NCBI GenBank assembly: GCA_012295275.1
Contig: CM022672.1
Coordinates: 29,445,972 to 29,485,971, forward strand
Length of the DNA: 40,000 nucleotides
From: Chrysomallon squamiferum
Taxonomy: Eukaryota; Mollusca; Gastropoda; Neomphalida; Peltospiridae
Direction of reading: 5' to 3'
The position numbers and the translations under genes were made by a program. Shown here in pieces: positions 12,111-23,834 of the stretch; the first letter of the stretch is position 1, and every line of letters starts with the position of its first letter. The notes beneath the pieces are model-generated. The model was not told where the DNA came from, did no database searches, and saw only the letters and a program-made list of their open reading frames with translations.

Positions 12111-12512
12111 GTATTTTGCATTCTGGTCACAGTCAGTGTGATTATCATTTATGTCCATTCTGTCTAGTGTGTAGTTTCTTTTCTTATGGATGTAATTTGT
12201 TTTAAAGTTTTCAGATTACAAATGTTCAGTGCAAAGTTAAACTTGTGAGCATTGAGATGTGTGTGTGTGTGTGTTTCTGTATATGCATGCACCTTTGTCT
12301 GTGTAATATTGAGTAAATGAAAGAAAATGAAATAGGATAGAGTAGTTAGATATAATAAAGTACACACATGTATCAACATATAATACATATATTCACATAC
12401 ACACTTTTTTAACAGTGAGGTTTATTATTAATAAATATTACCAAATCTTTGTTATTATTAAATTGTTGTTGTTGTTGTTGTTGCTGTTACAGTTATTATT
12501 GTTGCTATTCAG
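12111..12512 (+). other. Intron 2 of the Mieap-like gene
   Basis: GTATTT donor to ATTCAG acceptor. It holds a short (GT)n run near 12258-12274 and a (TTG)n run near 12464-12483 just before the acceptor. No coding signal. Confidence 0.75.
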
Positions 12513-12723
12513 GCTGTCAGACAACATCTGCACACAGTTTAATCTGAACAGTGGGAATTTTGAAAACCTTAGTCTCGGTGACAAGCGACCGAGTGAACTC
12601 ATACACAAATACGGAAACCTGTACACAGAGGGACGCATGGATGCTATGGATGCGCTGAACAGACTTCCAGAACTGACTGACCTCGATATACTCAAAATGA
12701 AAATACTCTTCTCTGTTATTGTT
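12513..12723 (+). CDS. Mieap-like protein, exon 3
   Basis: Acceptor ATTCAG at 12512 and donor GTT|GTGAGT. The first base completes an Arg codon from exon 2 and the exon ends on a codon boundary. It encodes residues about 505-575, including RPSELIHKYGNLYTEGRMDA and an acidic helical stretch, which I place at the start of the Mieap-type C-terminal domain. Confidence 0.8.
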
Positions 12724-13802
12724 GTGAGTGATCTTTATTTTATCTCTGTTTTAATATTATTTTTTATGTCTTGTCAACTGTGTGTGTTTTATCTGTGAGT
12801 TAAAAAATCTTGTTTATTGGTTAGTTACTTATTTAAAGTGTGTTAGAACATGTGATCAAATCTCTGTGATGGTCTGCTTCACTTTTGATAGTTCCTGACA
12901 GCTGTGTTTTTTCCACTCTATTGTATTTGTTCCTTCCTTGATATCAGATTCTGCATGTAAGAGACCTGACACTGTTATGATGACTGTAGATATCTGAATG
13001 TGTGATATCAAAAGGTTAGTGATAGGTAATTAATCAAAGCTGGTCAAATTGTGTCACTGCTGTCACCCAACAGTCAACAACAGAAAAATAAATCAATTTT
13101 CTTAAGTGAATTATTTAACATCCAAGTGTTGATGATAGACAATTAATCCGTTCTATTTTTTTAAGCAGCAGTTTATCAAAATATTCAACTTCGGTATCTG
13201 CTAACAAAAAAAACAAAAAAATAGAAGAACAAAACGAGTTTGTGCTTGTAGAGTCTTCAGTGACATATTTAACATCCAGTAACTGACTATAACAAGTAAA
13301 TCAGTTTGTTCTACCAAGATCTTAAGTAAAATGTTTTTCATCCAATATCTGATAATCAAAAAGAATTGTTTGCTCTAGAAGTGTATTAAGTAAAATGTTT
13401 AAGATCCATTAGCTGAAAATAAAAAATTATTTTTCCTTGTATCTAGGACAGTCATTTTGTCAGTTAGCTGATATACTCCAGTGATGTTGTTAAATAATAA
13501 TATTCATCCATCTTTTCAGAAATTTATTATAGAAAATTTATCCTAGTAGTATTATTAAACAACAGATATTTATATTTTAATATAATTTCTTGGGGGGGTT
13601 TTTAACTGTGAAATTATTTTATCCATCATTTAATTAATTTACTGTAATAATACTGTATATTACTTAACAGATGGGCTGTATGTTACTATTAAATATTCAA
13701 ATAGACATCATCCATCCATTTAAAAACTTAAGATTTAAAATTAAAATCACTTTGTATTGTTAAAAATATAATTTAAAAACGTGAATATTTTTAATGTTGC
13801 AG
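12724..13802 (+). other. Intron 3 of the Mieap-like gene
   Basis: GTGAGT donor to TTGCAG acceptor. Apart from the degenerate array at 13098-13450, it is AT-rich with no visible feature. Confidence 0.75.
13098..13450. repeat. Degenerate tandem repeat, period about 65 bp
   Basis: At least four diverged copies start near 13098, 13254, 13318 and 13385. Each opens with a variant of TCTTAAGTAAAATGTTTAAC, then ATCCA, then (T/G)CTGATAAT, and most end near a TTGTTCTA-like motif. The first two copies are separated by a more altered stretch. Confidence 0.65.
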
Positions 13803-13991
13803 CTGTGTTTCCGGTCTGTGCAGCAGTCAATCCAGGAGCTGCGAGGTAAACTTCGTCATCTGTTACATCTGCCGGTGCCTCGTGATGCAGAGGAGGAATG
13901 TGCAGACAGAATATCAACTGACATGGAGAAACACATCACATTTTATCTTCAACAGACAACAGACAGATTTGATCTGTCAGCTAATGCACAG
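13803..13991 (+). CDS. Mieap-like protein, exon 4
   Basis: Sixty-three codons in phase 0 at both ends (TTGCAG acceptor, GCACAG|GTACAG donor). It encodes a helical stretch beginning LCFRSVQQSIQELRGKLRHL and continuing to a Phe-Asp-Leu-Ser end. This agrees with the internal helices of the Mieap-type domain. Being symmetric, the exon could be skipped without a frameshift. Confidence 0.8.
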
Positions 13992-14475
13992 GTACAGATA
14001 TAACCACTGAATCAGTGATGGATGGATGGATGGATGGATGGATATTGTAAAATTGCTCCTTTGTAATTATTTTTGTAGTAGTTTTGGGGGTTTGATAAAA
14101 ATAGAGTTTTTAAATGTATATTAGTACTTCTGTTTAAAAATTTTGTAGCTTCAACCTTTGCAAAAAATAAAATACGATAATAACTTCTAGGCAGTTATTT
14201 TTCACTGATGTAAAACTGTATGAACTAATATTTGTTCTGAAATGACTAAGTATGAATTGTAAAGCAATATTGGTAAAGTGAGTCAGTTTGTCAAACGATA
14301 AAATAAAGACTTGCAGTTATGTAATTACGTTTAGCCGTTTTCTCCATTGATGATAAGATTACAGGAAATGTCCAGTTTACTAGTTTTGTGTTTAATGTCA
14401 GTTATTGATGAACTATAATCTCTTGAAGTATTTGTCTGATTTAAGTAAAATAATTAATTTTTTTGCTATTTTCAG
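13992..14475 (+). other. Intron 4 of the Mieap-like gene
   Basis: GTACAG donor to TTTCAG acceptor. A (GATG)n microsatellite of about six units sits at 14017-14043 near the donor. Nothing else was seen. Confidence 0.75.
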
Positions 14476-14760
14476 GAAGTTTGTTCACAGATCTACGCCA
14501 CTCTGTTTGACTACCCCTGTTTAAAGGCGTGTCCACCGTTAATTGAGTACATCAAGGAGTGTCTGAGCCTCGCCTGGGCTCTGTCCGTACAAAAAACTCC
14601 TTTCATCATAGTTTACGATTCTAGAACTTTCAGTGACAACCTTCACATTCGCTTCCACACATCCGACCCAAACGAAAACAGAATTAACTGTTTTCTCTGG
14701 CCCTGCCTCATGGAGGGGCAGAATGGAGCTTGTGTGTACAAAGGTGTGGTGATCACGTGA
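14476..14760 (+). CDS. Mieap-like protein, exon 5 (end of Mieap-type C-terminal domain)
   Basis: Ninety-four codons plus TGA, phase 0 after TTTCAG. This segment gives the family call. It contains helices with Cys residues (ECLSLAWALSV), then a stretch ending CFLWPCLMEGQNGACVYKG and VVIT. The pattern resembles the end of the vertebrate Mieap (SPATA18) C-terminal domain, where a Trp-Pro-x-Leu-hydrophobic-Glu motif is followed by a Lys-Gly-x-hydrophobic-hydrophobic-Thr motif. The protein stops directly after the domain. Family placement is by recalled similarity, not a search. Confidence 0.8.
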   Translation, partial: EVCSQIYATLFDYPCLKACPPLIEYIKECLSLAWALSVQKTPFIIVYDSRTFSDNLHIRFHTSDPNENRINCFLWPCLMEGQNGACVYKGVVIT

Positions 14761-14858
14761 CTGGTTGTCATGGTGACATGTTTTTTTTATTCCAGAATGT
14801 GAAGTTTTATTATTGGTGCATGTTTAATTATGGTTTAGCAAAATGGTCAGTAATTAAA

Positions 14859-14881
14859 AATAAAATATATTTTTCAATAAA
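14859..14881 (+). terminator. Poly-A signals of the Mieap-like gene
   Basis: Two AATAAA hexamers at 14859-14864 and 14876-14881 lie about 100 bases after the stop codon, followed by T-rich sequence. This gives a short, plausible 3' UTR. Confidence 0.6.
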
Positions 14882-15653
14882 ATTATTTTATAATGACATG
14901 GTAATTGTTTGTTATTTTTTTTTAATTTGATTATTTTACTTCTTTTATTTATTTATTTTTCTTTATACAGGTTGAAGATCCCATGTTTAAAATCAGGACC
15001 CTAAAATCTCTGAATCCAAAACTTCTTTCAACCGGCCAAGATAGTGATAGTTTTCAGATGGTTTAGTTTAAATAAATTTGTCACACAAAAATTATTAAAA
15101 ATGTTCCATAAATTACTTGTCAGCCATGTATACAAGATATATATGGAATTACACTTAATTCCATTTCTCAGCTTGTATCTTTGCATTCAAAAAACTGTCG
15201 GATATTTAAAGCATTTTATACTTTGATTTACAACACATTTTCTTGTTAGGATGACCTTAAATAATGCATATCCTGAATAGATGCTTCAGATAGTATCAGA
15301 GGATTGCCATAATTTCCTAAAATGCTAGTTTGTTTTGTAATATCCTATAAGTGTTGAAATAAATCAAATATTCATATGCACACAAATTAAATATCAAATC
15401 AAACTGACTACACATGACGTCCATCTTGTGAATTTATGATTCCACTGCTAGCATTATCAGTTAATTTTGGATTTTTTGTCACTTAATGGATTAAATCGAT
15501 AGATGACACCATTTTATTTATTTATTAATTAATTTATTTATTCTGTTCAAGAAAATGAAATAAAGATTTATTATTATTACTATTAATCTTTCAAATTAAA
15601 ACCTTTAGCAGAATTATTTACTCATTGTCTTATCACGACATTTATCACTCACT

Positions 15654-15826
15654 AAACCGCGCACGGTAACTTGCAGACGTCTATTCCAAAAAGGATGGTT
15701 GGGGGGGGGGGTAAGTGTGACGTAATTTGCTAAAAATACATGTGTAACACCCGATCTTAATTTTTTTGCTAGTATGTTATCATGAGTGAACCAGCTAGAT
15801 TATTATCGGATTAAATATCAGTATAA
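15654..15826. repeat. Unknown interspersed or tandem repeat, copy A
   Basis: Shares with copy B, in the same order, AAACCGCG, TTGCAGACGT, AAAGGATGGT, GACGTAATTTGCTAAAA and a final GGATTAAATATCAGTATA. A poly-G run of about 12 interrupts this copy. Confidence 0.75.
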
Positions 15827-15987
15827 TAGAAACACAACCTGTTGATAATTATTATGACGTCGATGATGATTATGTTATTATTATTATTATCATTATTATC
15901 GTCATTATTATTATTAGTAGTAGTAGTAGTAGTAGCAGTTTAAAATATCTTGCAGTTTTCATATTGCGACAATTTATTCCTTTAGAA

Positions 15988-16163
15988 TTAAACCGCGTAA
16001 GATATTTTGCAGACGTGTGTTAAAGAAAGACAAAAGGATGGTGGGTGGAGTAATATGACGTAATTTGCTAAAAGTTTCGTAACCCAACCGAGTTTGGTAT
16101 TTTAGCAGACGTTTGTCAGCTTATGCCTGTACCGTCTAGATTTGTTCGGATTAAATATCAGTA

Positions 16164-16165
<2 letters not shown>
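15988..16165. repeat. Unknown interspersed or tandem repeat, copy B
   Basis: Second copy of the unit at 15654-15826, offset about 338 bases, with the same ordered blocks and the same 3' block GGATTAAATATCAGTATA. An (ATT)n run follows directly. Confidence 0.75.
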
Positions 16166-16200
<35 letters not shown>

Positions 16201-16838
16201 TAATAAAAAATTTTAATTATATTTATTTTTTATTAATACTTCGGACGTGCATACTTTTGCTGCATAATATAAATAAACTGTACGTTACATAGCTACCTAC
16301 ATACAGCGGCGTTTTGTGGGATGTAAATTAGGGAAATCTGATGAAATAAAAGACAGAAAAGACCACAATGCAATGTGAATAAGGGACCTTGGAGCTTAAG
16401 CTTGCTTTGTTTCATAACATCTGTCTACATGCCTGCCTACAAATTTATCCACACACACACACAGTGGACTTCGTGAAAAACGGCCTTTGACTAATCCGGA
16501 TTTATATGTAAACCATGTATACCGGTACCATTTCAAGGTCCCGTCCAGCTATCGTTTATCTATTACGAACCAAACCATGTCTAATCCGGATGTGCATTTT
16601 AATTTTGTTTATATATCTGTAAAGCATTCTTCTCTGTACTGTAATCCTACAGTTTATGATAATAAAGTTATTGTTTTACTTCTGATTTCGGGTGTAAATT
16701 CCAGAACAAAAAAACAGGTTGTATAGTTAATTAGTTTTTTCAAACATCGGTACACAGTTTTGCAAGTACGATCACGTGTTAAACAATGGCGGCAACTTGC
16801 TACAGCGTGAGATGAAATAATCGCTCGTCTTTAAATTT

Positions 16839-17960
16839 AATCCGAGAAATTACCGACCTATTACATTACTAAGTTGTTTATAGAAATTATTTACATCTAT
16901 AATTAATAACAGACTGATGGTATTCTATAATCAAGTTGAATTCCTGGAGGGGGTCAAATCATTCAAGATTGTTCAACAACTTGTAACATTTTTGTACTAG
17001 AAACTTTATTTGAATTACTAAAAAAAAAAAAAAAAAAAAAACAACAGAAGAATAATATGATTTTGAAAAAGCGTTTATCTCTGTATTGCGTTATGGCATA
17101 TGGAAAAATAACAAAAACAAAACTAAACAAAACAAAACCATTAAGTTACGATGTTAATAGGAAATGTTTCAGAATAATATTTAATTAATATGTAGGTGGG
17201 TACAAAATCAAAATTTGTGCATAACCGCTGTAAATCAGAATATTTTCCTAGCAATACTGGAGTAAGGCAAGGGGAAAATTTGTCATGTTTTTTATTTTCA
17301 TTATATTTTAAATGGTTTAGCAAACTGTTTAGTCATAGAAAGCTGTAAAGGTATTCAGTCAGTAACAGATTTTCTTGCGAAAAATATTAATGTAAAAAGT
17401 ATTAAGTTATTTGTATTGTTTTAATTATGCTGATGATACTGTACTGTTAACGGAAACGGCTGATGATTTACAACATCAACGTCATTGTTTTGAAACATAG
17501 AACATGGAAATTAAACGTTAATGCTGCCATGTCACAAATTATGATTTTTTTTCCCCACAGGCAATTTGAAAACAAATACTTTCAAATTTATATATAACAA
17601 TACAAAAATAGAAATTGTTACTGAGATTAAATATCCCGAATTAACACAAACTAAATTAATAATATTCTGTAAAAGATTTTATTTATTTATTTATTTATTA
17701 TTATTTTTTTAACAGATATCACTGAAAAACATCATCTCAAGTTTTGCAAATATATATTACTTGTTAACAAGTTAACACCGAGCTTTATGGTGTATGGGGA
17801 ATTAGGAAGATACAATTATCTATAAGTGTGAAAATAAAATGATTACATTTTGGGCAAAGGTTGTTCATCGTAAAAGAGTATAAATTGTCTAGTGTACCTA
17901 CATGTTGTTATCATATAACTACTGTGTACATATTATAGCAAGTCATTGGTTGTTTTCTGT
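16839..17960 (+). mobile_element. Decayed non-LTR retrotransposon (LINE) reverse transcriptase and C-terminal remnant
   Basis: Conceptual translation with frame changes gives, in order: NPRNYRPITLLSCL (RT start block), NNRLMVF and EFLEG, FEKAF, GVRQGENLS reached through frame shifts, YADDTVLLTETADDLQ (catalytic YADD block), NVNAAMSQIMIFF, KFIYNNTKIEIVTEIKY, then LKFCKYILLVNKLTPSFMVY and GELGRY near 17730-17815. That order is characteristic of LINE-type RT proteins common in marine invertebrates. Stops, frameshifts and a 20-base poly-A insertion near 17020 show it is dead. The part normally lying between the last RT block and the C-terminal block is missing, so there is an internal deletion filled by T-rich sequence. 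No endonuclease domain was seen upstream. The clade cannot be fixed by eye. Confidence 0.85.
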
Positions 17961-18002
17961 GGAGTCAAAATCAATACTTTAAACTTCCAAATGATATAGT
18001 TA

Positions 18003-18004
<2 letters not shown>

Positions 18005-18051
<47 letters not shown>

Positions 18052-18097
18052 AACAATAACAATAACAATAACAATAATAATAATAATAATAATAATT
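18005..18097. repeat. (ACA)n / (ACAATA)n / (AAT)n compound microsatellite
   Basis: Pure ACA units grade into ACAATA and then AAT units. Confidence 0.95.
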
Positions 18098-19573
18098 TAT
18101 AACACAGTGACCATTAACGGCCATTGTACGAAACAAACATTTCGCAGAGGATAACGACTTAAATTCAAAAATCGGAATGCACTGACGATTTGACAGTTAT
18201 AGAGTCCCCAGTTGTTATACTAAAATTCATTTCATTTTGAAAATTATACGTATCGTTATAATGTTCTCTTAAATCCTGAATTTCTCATCCTGCACCTAAG
18301 GTGGTATCCTGTAAATTCAATACAGAACAAACTGCTGACGTAAAACAAAAGAATGACGTCACTATAAGTTGAACCTTTTACTCAGGGACGTACTTTATAC
18401 TGAATTAAGCTCAGTGACATATGTACGCTTGAAATGTGATTTTTTTTTCCTTCATTTTTTCCCCCTGTGTACTCCGGTTAAGGATCTTTTCCTGTATCAT
18501 ATGCCTGTCATACATCGGTCTTCAAATCTTGTTCGATTAAATGGCAGAAATAGCTTAACAAAGAACTTCATATATTTTTAGTCTGTATTAATGACTTATA
18601 CTGGTAAGGGCAGAGAGAAACCGCTGTGGTGTTTTTTTCAGTTTGTTTGTTGACATGTATTAATTTGTGTTATGTTATTTATTTGTTTGTTGTTTGTTTA
18701 TTGAAATTTCATAGGGGTTTTATTGGCGTTGATGTTATTGTTGATGTAGATGTTATTGTTCTTGTTTATTAATAACTCTTTAAAAATATTTCCTTTTATA
18801 TTTATCTACATGAGTTAATCCTTTCAAAACTAATTAAATACATTTCATTTTATTACTTTTAGAGTATGTATACACACACACACACACACATACACATACA
18901 CACACATTAAACTTGTTTGTTTATTAATTACTGACTTATTTATATATTTATTTATTTTCGAACATTCTCTGTTTGTTGGTATCTGACCGGGATATAAGTC
19001 TGAAACTTTCCACAAATTAACACAGACTAAATTAGTAATTATTCTGTATACGACTTTTCTTTCATTCTTTTTTTCCCCCCTCTTTTTCTTTTTTTTTTTT
19101 TTGTTTTTTTTTTCTTCATTTTTTTTTTCTAAAACCGTTTTCTCACTGCTATACGTTATCGGAGAAACCCTGTTTATATACATTTAGTACAATAAGTTAT
19201 CTCAACAATGAAGCATAAAACAAAGCAAAGAGAATTCTTATCTTTCAGATAAAAGAGTTATGTCGAGTCCGCCCAGACAAATATCTCAAACTTGCCTGCT
19301 ATTGTGTTAAAACTGAGACCTTGCTTTAATGATCAGAACATTTTTTTAAATTATTACTTTTTAAATATTCGTTTAATTAATTAATTTGCTAGATTGTTTG
19401 TTTGTTTATTTGTTCATTTACTTATTTTAAATTTTGTTTTATTTTTTTAATATTTATTTTGTTAAAATAGTTTTGTTTGAAGAGATACGTTTTGACAGTT
19501 GTTTCTTTTCGATATTCCTACATTTTACCTATGCATATGTCCTACATATACTTACCTTTACACACTGTTCTAG

Positions 19574-19683
<110 letters not shown>

Positions 19684-20576
19684 CACTGACAATAATAACA
19701 ATAATAGCAAAAGCAGCAGCAGCAACAACAGTAACAACAACAGCAACAACAATAATTACAAACTGGAAAAGCTATGTTTGTTTTTCGTATTAATATATTA
19801 AAGAGGGTAGATAAGTAAATATGTTGACGTGTAAACCCACTGACGTGTAAACAGAGAATTGCATAAACAAAACCTTGAAGTTTACTAGTACACAAAACAT
19901 CATTATCACGTAAAGACAAACCATACAAATATATACACACCAGTATATATATATACATACATACAGACATTTAATATTAAACATACAAACATATAACACA
20001 CGCAGTGATAGAAATAGACAACATATATATGTCCAGCAAACATACACCGTCAAACATAGACGCATATATACACAAACACAACATAAACACACACACATAT
20101 ACATACAAAGCATGCATATATACATATATGCATATGTATATATCACACGCCACATTCACACCGATCATATAAATAAACTCTAACAGTAAGTAACGCAACT
20201 TATATTACACATCCTCTGTGTTACATTCACGATATGAAACACGATCTAATACTTGAATATATTCTCCAACTTACAATAAATATACAAACACTGTGTGTGC
20301 TTATTCATTATACTGGAGCTGATTACATGGGCGGGCAGTTTCCAGGCCATTCTTTCTCAGCCAAGCATGAAGAGAATTAATTGTTTCCGTCTGTTTTATA
20401 ATGAGAAGAAATTAATATTGAATAGGGCGAGCACGACTTGGTCAAATACACGTCGTATAAAGCACCTCTATTGGTGTTGGTGTTAAATTAAAAGTGAAAG
20501 ATGGTGGCCTGTAAGGGAAAGGCGTTGAAGATGGTTCTCACTCACACAGACATACATGCATCCAGACAGAGAGACT

Positions 20577-20580
<4 letters not shown>

Positions 20581-20652
<72 letters not shown>
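20581..20652. repeat. (GA)n microsatellite
   Basis: About 36 uninterrupted GA units. Confidence 0.97.
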
Positions 20653-20653
<1 letters not shown>

Positions 20654-21099
20654 TCACACACAAAAGAAACATATGGACATTAATGCACTTACACAGCGTT
20701 TAGCTGTTTCTTGATAGACTACTTTCATATAAATAAACCATGTATGACATATACGAAAACACACATATAAGTTCATACATACATACATACTAACGTACGT
20801 ATATACGTTATTACTACTAACATACATACATATATAGATGCTACACAGATATAACACATATACACACACACATACACAAACGCATACATAGGTCTGGCTG
20901 TGTAAAATATACATCTGTTTTTCTTTTTTTACATTTTTATAGTGTTATTTTTCTTTTTATGTACCATATACACACTTATTTATAGACAACAAATATTTAT
21001 TTGTAGATACACAAGGTTTATGTTATCGATGTTTTGTTGCTGTCATTTGTCAAAGACACTTGTACATTAATGTTTAATTTATGGTAATTTTTATCGCTA

Positions 21100-23834
21100 C
21101 ATTCGTAAACGAATGCAGGCAAATCCTCTTGTAGGCGTCATCCCGAGATCTTCTCTGTGCTTCCCGACTGTCGCAAACTCGCGTTTGCTTGTTTTTCACA
21201 GAACGAGTGTTTGTCTTTCAGAATCTCGAGTCCCGGGGATTTCGGGTTATCTCAGTTGTTTTTCAGTTAAGTAATTACTTTATTGCTTTAATACGACCCC
21301 CGTCGTCAACCGACTTAATTAGACAGTTCGTGAAGTTTGTCGTAAACGGAGTTTACGGAATAAACCTGCAGAAACAAAACAAGCCGAACGTTTGTGAGTT
21401 GGTGTTGAAGTCTGTGCAGTTAATGAAATCAGCTTCAGCGTTTCGGAGCTGTTTTCTGACGTTAATAAAAGAAGACGGATGTGTCTTTGTTTTCAAGTAA
21501 ATGTTGAAGAAAACAAAAAGTTGAACATTTGTGACTTACCTTTGAAGTAAGAGGAATATTATATTTATCAGCAGTTTTGACTTAGATTTACGTTACAGGA
21601 ATATCATCAGCATTATTAACTTACATTTAAAGTTAGAGGAATATTATATTAGCATCAGTGACTTAGCTTTGTTGATAGAAATATGAAGGAATGTCATATA
21701 AAAATTTGTGTTTTATCTTTGAAGTGAAGCAAAATTAGAAGAAATTAACTTAGGTATTTTTAAGCTGCTTCTGAAGTTTGAAAGCTGGAGGAATATTATT
21801 TCAGTTTTGATGTTATGTAAAAACATCGGACTGTTGTGTTGATTTTCAGTGAGTAATTTAGAGAAAATCAAAAAGTCAAGAATGTGAGTATTTCAAATGT
21901 GACCAGTAAACTTACTCAGTTTCGTAAAATTAGAGACATTTCAGGGTTTTATCACTTCATATTAATACTGAAGAAAGTAAAATCTGCAGGAAGAGATGTC
22001 AGCTTTGAAGTGTAGAAAACGAGATAAACTCGTGTTTAACTTTGAACTCTCTCAGCGTAAGCAGACAGGAACAAGAATCTGAGCTTTGAAGACTTTGTGA
22101 AGAGAATAGAACTAAAACACACACACGTTCATACGTTTTTTGTGACTTTGTTTTGAAACAAGAGGAATATAATCTTTAACATTTTTGAATTAAGCAGTTA
22201 AAACCGAACATTTGTAAATTAGATCTGTGATAATTTGAAATAATTTCAGCATTCGAAAATGGATAAATACTGCAACAAAACACGTTTCTGATTTTAATTC
22301 TGAACTTACGGTGCCAACCAGATAATTAATACTTCTGTGACCTGATTTGTGAGATGAATTAAATTAGTGTGATATAACTGAACATTTCTGACTGAGCTTC
22401 GAAGTGGATTAAAACTAAACCAAACACAACTTCAGTGTTTGTGCAATTTGATCTGAACTGATTGAAACAGTGCTTCAATTTTTGTTTTAATTTTTTTTTT
22501 CTTGTTTTTCGATAAAAACTGCAGGAACAGAGTTCAGCACCTACGACAATTAGTGATGTGAGTAAACGACGTATAGACGACTGTAACAGGTTCTCGAGAA
22601 CTTTTATTTTAGTTGCAAAAGTTTTACTGACAAACCCGTGAATCGGTTCCGACGTTTACTCTAAAGAATATTATTTATAAACTTTAATTTTGGAATTACG
22701 ATTATAATAAAAAAAAAAAAAAAAAAAAGATTTCAACAGGTGGTCTTTTACGACTTGAAGTCTAATGTGAGAAACTAAAACAGGAGCTTATGAAAAAAAT
22801 AATAATAAAAAAATTAAATAGAAAAAAACATTCTGATTTATTTTTGACATGTTTCTTTTTTGAAGTGAGTAAACTTAAAAAACACATCTCGGCGTTTGTC
22901 AAGTATTAAGGATAAAATTACAGGAATACATTTCAGTACTTGTGACGTTTCATCGGAAGCAAGTAGTAGACTTAATGAAGTCATTTTAAATAATATTTTG
23001 TTTTCGTTTTATATCGGTGAAAACAAAAACAACAAGAACGATTTCTGTACAGTTAATCAGTGAGATTTTAAACTTCTGGGAAATATTTTCCATAGGATTA
23101 TGTTTTTCGTTTTTGTATTTCGATTATAGAAAAACCCTTGTGTGAGAAAAGGATTCTTGAATTTTTGTCTAAGATGTGAATAGATTGGTTGTGAGTTAAT
23201 ATATAAATCGGTTTTATTTTTATTTGGACGAAGTAAAAAAATAACATAAAAGAAAATATTTCAATATTTGACGTACATTTTTGAATTTACGTTTCTTGCA
23301 TTTCGATAATAAATGCAAGAAAAAGATTATATGCATTTTTTAAATATAATAATTGTTTGGACATGATTGGAATATAACTTTATTTGGATATCATTATAAA
23401 ATAAAGTAGCATGATTCGTTAGTTTTATTCCCAGGTACGCTGACTGCTCGAAATTACTGAAAACAGTTATTTCAGTTTCTTACATTTCTATGAAAGCTGT
23501 GAATGGTTTGAGTTAAGATTAGAAAAAGAAATAAATTTGGTGTTGAACGCAGAGAAGAAATGTAAAGACAAGAAGAAGAAGAAAAAAAACCCATAAACTT
23601 TTCAAATTAATGTGAAACATTAATTCAAAGAAAGGATAGAAAAGAAAATGCCACTAAAGGATTTTTAAAACAAATAGAGAGACAACAACAGGGAGAAAAA
23701 TAAAATAACGGTAAGTTAAAGAACAAAAAGAGACAAAACGAACACAAAAGAATAAAGCGAAAGAAAGAAAGAAAAATTTCAAAAGAGAAGAAAAGAAATA
23801 AGAAAGTGGAAATTAAAAAAATTAAATTAAAACA
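21100..23834 (+). other. Region upstream of the 401-codon exon (possible long 5' UTR or promoter)
   Basis: A CpG-containing stretch at about 21110-21400 is followed by the degenerate array (about 21360-22960), then purine-rich DNA with many AAAGAA and GAAAGAAAG motifs (about 23530-23830). An in-frame stop at 23823 lies just upstream of the start codon. No splice acceptor is obvious before the ATG, so the coding exon may be the first exon with a long leader. Confidence 0.4.
21360..22960. repeat. Long degenerate tandem array, period about 45-55 bp
   Basis: Blocks resembling CTGCAGGAATA, TTTCAGCATTTGTGACTTA and CTTTGAAGTGAGTAAAA recur in the same order. The clearest run is 21530-21700, with successive units near 21530, 21578, 21621 and 21658 sharing GACTTA, TTT-AAGT and GGAATATTAT. 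More diverged copies appear near 21980, 22080, 22150, 22525 and 22910. Confidence 0.55.

Larger units (their letters stand above)
14882..16838. other. Intergenic AT-rich region
   Basis: No gene recognised. It holds two copies of an unknown repeat (15654-15826 and 15988-16165), ATT and AGT triplet runs (about 15874-15935 and 16164-16200) and a CACGTG plus CAATGGCGGC pair near 16773-16793. An open frame at 16487-16726 has no recognisable family. Confidence 0.6.

Noticed and set aside
16487-16726. 79-codon frame upstream of the LINE
   Set aside because: No recognisable family, no good splice borders, AT-rich codons; it may contain a small internal duplication (CTAATCCGGAT twice) but is not supportable as a gene.
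21189-21500. 103-codon frame at the start of the degenerate array
   Set aside because: Overlaps the array, reads as low-complexity hydrophobic sequence and has no recognised family; possibly upstream-ORF noise in a leader.
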